DNA of 64,000 bases from Candidatus Thorarchaeota archaeon (GTDB lineage Archaea > Asgardarchaeota > Thorarchaeia > Thorarchaeales > Thorarchaeaceae), in assembly GCA_029855935.1 (NCBI GenBank), contig JAGSHN010000018.1, forward strand, positions 62,001 to 126,000, read 5' to 3'. Below are positions 59,879 to 64,000 of the stretch, in pieces. The number at the start of each line of letters is the position of its first letter. Positions within the stretch are counted from its first letter, which is position 1. The notes under the pieces are model-generated. The model did not search any database and was not told where the DNA came from. It saw only the letters and a list, made by a program, of their open reading frames with translations. Both the position numbers and the translations under genes were made by a program.

Positions 59879-59941
59879 ACGTCCAGCCCTTCCTGCGGGC
59901 ACCTTCAGCGTGGCTATAAGCATTGTCCAACTGGTAGGACA

Positions 59942-60670
59942 TCATATCCTACGAGGGCGGCCCACTGTGCTCATATAGATGACGCTCTCAGAGATGCCAT
60001 CAAGACCGAAGATCCCGTTGACCTCGTCATCAAAGAAGGCCCCTATCTGGCAGGACCCCAGGCCCTCACCGACTGCTGCAAGGGCGAGATTCTGTGCGAT
60101 GTGTGCGGCATCGAGGAAGACATACCTGTAGGCCCGGTCGTGATATCTCGATGCTGAACGGGCAAAGATCGCGCTCCACACGAAGACCGTTGCAGCCCTC
60201 TCGACAGAGTGCTGGTTGAGCGCAGCACGACGCAATCTCACAGAGAAGGTGCCCGTCTCCAGCTGTTCCAGAATGTGTTCTCGAACGTTGTAGTGGTACA
60301 GGCCTGGCTCTAGGCCCTCGACCCGATGTGCTGAGAGATAGGTCTCTATGGGATAGCGTGCGCCTGCAGAGGGTGCGGCCCTCAGACCAAACCCGTGCTC
60401 GTGTGATGTTATCCCCTGAGTCGCCCACAACATCTGCGACAGCTGGCGCATTGTGATCGGGCCGTCTGTGTACTCTCTCACACTGCGCCTGCGCCGGATC
60501 ACGTCCCATAGCGGCTCGCCGCCCTCTGTGGTCGGCGGGTCAAGAGATATTGTCGGCACGTCAGGATAGGACTTGAACATTGTAGGCGCTGGTGGAGCGG
60601 GACCACCACCGCCAAGCTGACCGCGTGAGTATTTCGTTTCTGCCAAGAATCTTGCTCCGGAGGACTCCAT
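59942..60670 (-). CDS. SagB/nitroreductase-family flavin oxidoreductase
   Basis: A 242-residue FMN-dependent enzyme of the nitroreductase superfamily, SagB/ThcOx type. The motif WDVIRRRRSVREYTDGPITM is the N-terminal FMN-binding signature. RAAPSAGARYPIETY, YRYVFLDAAHIAQNLALAA and GLGSCQIGAFFDD are the family blocks. Members dehydrogenate azoline rings in peptides or act as generic reductases. No cyclodehydratase or precursor gene is adjacent. The first 30 residues are Gly/Pro-rich and may be extra. It is divergent from the malic enzyme gene. Confidence 0.85.
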   Translation of the reverse strand: MESSGARFLAETKYSRGQLGGGGPAPPAPTMFKSYPDVPTISLDPPTTEGGEPLWDVIRRRRSVREYTDGPITMRQLSQMLWATQGITSHEHGFGLRAAPSAGARYPIETYLSAHRVEGLEPGLYHYNVREHILEQLETGTFSVRLRRAALNQHSVERAATVFVWSAIFARSASRYHDRAYRYVFLDAAHIAQNLALAAVGEGLGSCQIGAFFDDEVNGIFGLDGISESVIYMSTVGRPRRI

Positions 60671-60715
60671 CAGCCATCCCTTGCCCGTCTACTGTTCAGA
60701 TTGGTGGCAGGCATA

Positions 60716-60725
60716 GATTTTAATC
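60716..60725 (+). promoter_or_regulatory. AT-rich promoter element of malic enzyme gene
   Basis: GATTTTAATC, a near-palindromic TATA-like box about 80 bases before ATG 60804 and about 46 before the SagB start on the other strand, so it may serve either. Confidence 0.4.
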
Positions 60726-60803
60726 ATCTGACTATCCCGCCCAAGGACGCAAGACAGAGAGGGACTACTCTGTCCGATAGCGTTCAGAGAGGCGACTGTT
60801 AGG

Positions 60804-62165
60804 ATGCCTGAAGAGAAGAAACTTACTGTCGAGGAGTTGAAGAAGAAGGCCGAGAAACCAGGCAAGGATGCTCTGATTCTGCACCCATTCTACAGGGGAA
60901 AGATCCAGTCCATCGGCAAGGCCCCGGTACGGAGCTTTGATGACTTTGCCATCTGGTACACGCCAGGTGTTGCAAAGGCGTGCCTTGCTATCAAGGACAA
61001 TGAGGACGCGGCCTACGAGATGACCAACAAGGGGAATATGGTGGCGGTCATCAGCGATGGCACACGCGTCCTTGGACTTGGTGACATAGGTCCACTTGCC
61101 GCAGGTCCTGTGATGGAGGGCAAGGCCATCCTCTTCAAGTACCTCGGCGGTGTTGACGCCTGGCCCGTGTGTCTCGACACGAAGGACCCGGACAAGATAA
61201 TCGAGACCGTCAAGATACTGCAGCCCAGCTTTGGAGGCGTCAACCTCGAGGACATATCAAAGCCGAAGTGCTACAAGATCCTAGAGGAACTGCGAAACGA
61301 CCCCGAGGTCAAGATACCGGTGTGGCACGACGATGCCCAGGGTACTGCCACTGTTGTGCTGGCTGGCGTGCTCGGCGGCCTAAGAGTTGTGAAGAAGGAC
61401 ATTGAGAGTGTGAAGGTGGCAATGCTCGGGGTGGGCGCCGCAAACACCAGGACCGCCTATCTGCTCATCGCGGCTGGTGTCGACCCGAAGAACATCATCA
61501 TGGTCGACAGAAAGGGCGCAATCTATGCTGACCGTGAGGACATAGTCGAGAACAAGGACTATGACCCGTTCAAGTACGATCTCGCTCAGAAGACGAATCC
61601 GGACAGACACACCGGGAACCTCGGTGAGGTAATCGACGGCGCCGACGTGCTGATCTCAGCGTCCACTCCAGTACCAGGCACCATCAAGAAGGAGTGGGTC
61701 TCAAAGATGGCTGATGATGCCATCGTGTTCGCCTGCGCGAATCCAATCCCCGAGATATGGCCTTGGGACGCCGTAGACGCCGGGGCGAGAATCGTCGGTA
61801 CTGGCCGGAGCGACTTCCCGAACCAGATCAACAACTCGCTCGGCTTCCCGGGTATTTTCAGGGGCACCCTTGATGTCCAAGCAACAACAATCACCGACGA
61901 GATGTGTATCGCTGCGGCACAGGCCCTCGCAGACCTCGGTGCAAAGGAGGCCAGTGAGAAGAAGGTCATCCCGACGATGGATCAGTGGGAGCTCTATCCT
62001 GCCGAGGCCACCGCTGTGGGAATGAAGGCGATAGAGCAGGGCATTGCCCGCAGGGAGTGGGAAGAGAAGGAGCTCTACGAACACGCAGAGCAGGTCATAC
62101 GGACTGCACGTGCGGCCTCAGACATGCTGTACAAGCAAGGCTTCATCCCGAAGGCTCCAATCTGA
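60804..62165 (+). CDS. NAD(P)-dependent malic enzyme
   Basis: A 453-residue oxidative decarboxylase converting malate to pyruvate. The N-terminal domain has SFDDFAIWYTPGVAKACLAI, GLGDIGPLAAGPVMEGKAIL and GGVNLEDISKPKCYKILEE. The substrate/metal segment VWHDDAQGTATVVLAG is conserved. The Rossmann motif is AMLGVGAANTRTAYLLIAAG, and CANPIPEIWPWDAVDAGARI follows. There is no phosphotransacetylase-like extension, so this is the short archaeal/bacterial form. Cofactor preference is not clear. Upstream, GAGAGG lies about 10 bases from the ATG. Confidence 0.95.
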   Translation: MPEEKKLTVEELKKKAEKPGKDALILHPFYRGKIQSIGKAPVRSFDDFAIWYTPGVAKACLAIKDNEDAAYEMTNKGNMVAVISDGTRVLGLGDIGPLAAGPVMEGKAILFKYLGGVDAWPVCLDTKDPDKIIETVKILQPSFGGVNLEDISKPKCYKILEELRNDPEVKIPVWHDDAQGTATVVLAGVLGGLRVVKKDIESVKVAMLGVGAANTRTAYLLIAAGVDPKNIIMVDRKGAIYADREDIVENKDYDPFKYDLAQKTNPDRHTGNLGEVIDGADVLISASTPVPGTIKKEWVSKMADDAIVFACANPIPEIWPWDAVDAGARIVGTGRSDFPNQINNSLGFPGIFRGTLDVQATTITDEMCIAAAQALADLGAKEASEKKVIPTMDQWELYPAEATAVGMKAIEQGIARREWEEKELYEHAEQVIRTARAASDMLYKQGFIPKAPI

Positions 62166-62226
62166 TTGCTGAGAAAATACAGGCTCTGTGCGGGGCAGCC
62201 AAGCTGTTCCACACAGGCCTCATCGC

Positions 62227-62231
62227 TTTTT
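62227..62231 (+). terminator. T-run after malic enzyme gene
   Basis: A TTTTT run about 60 bases after the malic enzyme stop and before the convergent peptidase stop. T-rich tracts end transcription in archaea. No hairpin is evident. Confidence 0.35.
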
Positions 62232-62279
62232 CTCATCTAGTTCTTGTGACACGTGACAGCAGATGGTAAGTCTGAGCCC

Positions 62280-64000
62280 TTATCGTATTCTCCGCCAGAG
62301 TATGACCGACCCAACCGAGATTGGTACAAGGCTGATAAGGAGCAGAATGAGTATCTCGCTGACCTTCGGGTTGGGGTCGACACCATCAGGCACAAAGTCG
62401 CCGTCACAGTCGGGATTGAGAGGGTTCAGTCCGTTCTCCAGCTCAAGGAAGTCGTTGAGGCCATCATCGTCGGTGTCGTCGCTGAGAGGGTCGAGGCCCA
62501 TCTGCACCTCCATCAGGTCTGGGACGAGATCGTGATCACCGTCACTGGACAACGGGTCCGCACCATGGGTGAACTCCTCGATGTTTGTCAGGCCGTCGCC
62601 ATCGGGATCCATCTGCGCGTCATCTACCAGCGGATTGATTCCATAGGAGATCTCCCACGGATCGGGCATTCCATCAGCATCCGTGTCGTTGGACACGGGA
62701 GAGGTGCCAATCTCAATCTCACGGTAGTTGGGAATGCCGTCCCTGTCAATATCCCCCTGGGCGTCATCCCGCAACGGGTCCATCCCGTTGACCACCTCTA
62801 CATAGTCAGATATTCCATCTCCGTCGGTATCGGGAAGGAAGATGTCAGTGTGATAGACACGTTCCTCGTCGTCGCTCAGGCCATCACCATCCCAGTCCAG
62901 TGGGGGATCTGGCGGTGGCCAAGAGTACTGCTCACTGTCGGGGACCGAGTCGCCATCTGTGTCCTGTTCGTAGGTGAGGTACACGGTGAACGAACTGTTG
63001 GTGTCGCCAGTATTGCGTATGAGGACGTTCAGCGGCCCTATCGCCGCATCCTGATCGGTGGTTGTAGTGAAGTTCGAGTCCACCACCGATGACAGGATTG
63101 TGTCACCAGATGAGTCCGTCATGGTGATCGACAGGGTCGAGTTAGGGGCAACGATGCCAGACAGTGTGGGACTCTGTTCCATTGTCATCACTGATCGCAG
63201 GACAGTCGACTCGCCCGGAGTGAGAAACGCTTCGATCTTCTGAGTCGTTGCCTGACCGTTGCCTTGCATCCCGAGAAAGACAGCAACACATGCTGCTGCG
63301 CGTGCCACCCACAGCGCCTGCGTCCTGTTGTAGTCTGGACTCCTGGGTGTGTCCTGTGGTGGCATCTCGGGATCAATCTGGTGACCGCTCTTGACATTCA
63401 CGGCGGGAAAGCCCTGGTCCCAGAAGGGTGTGTGGTCGGTGTCCGTCATGACTGACTCACGAACCGTCATGATGTTCTCACCAGAACGGCGCATAAACGT
63501 GTTCAGCAGATCTGCAAGATACTTCGTGCGGTGGTAGCCCTGGCTGGACACAAGATAGTGCTCGGCCACAAGCCGGTGGTCATCAGGCTGTCTGTGCGAA
63601 CGATAGAGGATCTCGTCAAAATTGTACATCGCAATGACATCGACGTTGTCAGACTTCAGAATCGCCGAGACCTCACGTGACCCATACAGAGCCCTCACCG
63701 TCTTCTGTTCGTCCAGAAACTCCATGTTGCCGGAGAAGAACGCGTAGTATATGTCGATTGGCAGACGGTAGTGAGAGAGGATGGATGCAATCGTGATGAC
63801 CACTGCGCAGCCACCCGCATTCTGGTCGATTCCAACACCGACCTCAGGACCGTCCAGATGGGCACCGAAGACGATGGCACGGCTGTCATTGCCGTAGCCT
63901 CGCTGATACCCCACAACAGAGAGATGAGGGCCCCAGTAGGAGGTGTTGAGTCCAAGCCCGGTGAGGTAGTCTATGACGTACTCTGCAGCCTGCTGATAGC
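62280..64000 (-). CDS. M28 peptidase with calcium-repeat region, 5' cut off
   Basis: The frame stays open past GTG 63914 to the right edge (YQQAAEYVIDYLTGLGLNTS), so the N-terminus is missing. The M28 zinc peptidase domain has FGAHLDGPEVGVGIDQNAGG (His-x-Asp and Asp ligands), FSGNMEFLDE, an Asp in AMYNFDEI and the final His in DTDHTPFWDQGFPAVN. After a beta-domain come about six thrombospondin type 3-like calcium-binding repeats, for example DTDGDGISDYVEVVNGMDP. It ends with a membrane helix and basic tail. It is a cell-surface aminopeptidase or glutaminyl-cyclase-like enzyme. Confidence 0.9.
   Translation of the reverse strand, partial: YQQAAEYVIDYLTGLGLNTSYWGPHLSVVGYQRGYGNDSRAIVFGAHLDGPEVGVGIDQNAGGCAVVITIASILSHYRLPIDIYYAFFSGNMEFLDEQKTVRALYGSREVSAILKSDNVDVIAMYNFDEILYRSHRQPDDHRLVAEHYLVSSQGYHRTKYLADLLNTFMRRSGENIMTVRESVMTDTDHTPFWDQGFPAVNVKSGHQIDPEMPPQDTPRSPDYNRTQALWVARAAACVAVFLGMQGNGQATTQKIEAFLTPGESTVLRSVMTMEQSPTLSGIVAPNSTLSITMTDSSGDTILSSVVDSNFTTTTDQDAAIGPLNVLIRNTGDTNSSFTVYLTYEQDTDGDSVPDSEQYSWPPPDPPLDWDGDGLSDDEERVYHTDIFLPDTDGDGISDYVEVVNGMDPLRDDAQGDIDRDGIPNYREIEIGTSPVSNDTDADGMPDPWEISYGINPLVDDAQMDPDGDGLTNIEEFTHGADPLSSDGDHDLVPDLMEVQMGLDPLSDDTDDDGLNDFLELENGLNPLNPDCDGDFVPDGVDPNPKVSEILILLLISLVPISVGSVILWRRIR

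Overview
The window is a gene-dense archaeal chromosome segment. By eye the housekeeping parts are about 52-55% GC and the accessory parts are clearly more AT-rich. The archaeal call rests on an XPB helicase, a replication factor C small subunit, an RPB9/TFS-type zinc ribbon, a RIO1 kinase, a KaiC-like ATPase, a THUMP-type ThiI, TATA-like boxes 25-45 bases upstream of several starts, and many Thr-rich or membrane-anchored surface proteins. The gene mix suggests an Asgard lineage, most like Thorarchaeota. That placement is an inference, because no rRNA or other phylogenetic marker is present.

Layout. 1-23 kb: mostly core metabolism and surface proteins (Ogt, DUF1015-SerC operon, giant subtilase, ClC channel, small regulators, UspA, M29 aminopeptidase, a zinc-metallopeptidase-like protein, a secreted protein with a Cys/His repeat tail, an RRE-radical SAM-SPASM enzyme, a D-serine dehydratase-like enzyme). 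23.8-26.3 kb: an AT-rich island with a two-gene ATPase/nuclease operon that looks like an uncharacterised defence module, preceded by a structured hairpin. 27-34 kb: RIO1, an orphan DNA methyltransferase, LarE with a TBP-like partner, two micro membrane proteins, ThiI and an MFS transporter.

34.1-37.8 kb: a minus-strand operon built around membrane proteins with a signal peptide, a small domain carrying HG and AC motifs like clan CD (caspase/CHAT/gingipain-like) proteases, and a multi-helix C-terminus. 38.3-49.5 kb: information processing (XPB, KaiC-like, kinase, DUF2240-like protein, RFC, HD protein, and a 576-residue protein with an XPB N-terminal-like domain that could be a p52/Tfb2-type partner), a MetE-like protein and membrane proteins. 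49.6-57.9 kb: a decayed second copy of the 34-38 kb locus, with one intact HG/AC gene, several relics, a dead VapBC pair, a frameshifted member of a two-gene family and a secreted toroid protein. It ends in a scar where a copy of the XPB promoter is fused to a copy of the promoter of the 49.5 kb membrane gene. I read this as an ancient tandem duplication whose second set of housekeeping genes was deleted. 57.9-64 kb: paralogous membrane proteins, a SagB-type oxidoreductase, malic enzyme, and an M28 peptidase with calcium-binding repeats running off the right edge.

Strongest candidates for something new: the amplified HG/AC membrane-protease-like operon, and the ATPase/nuclease pair at 24.3-26.3 kb. 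No tRNA, rRNA, CRISPR array or intact transposase was found.
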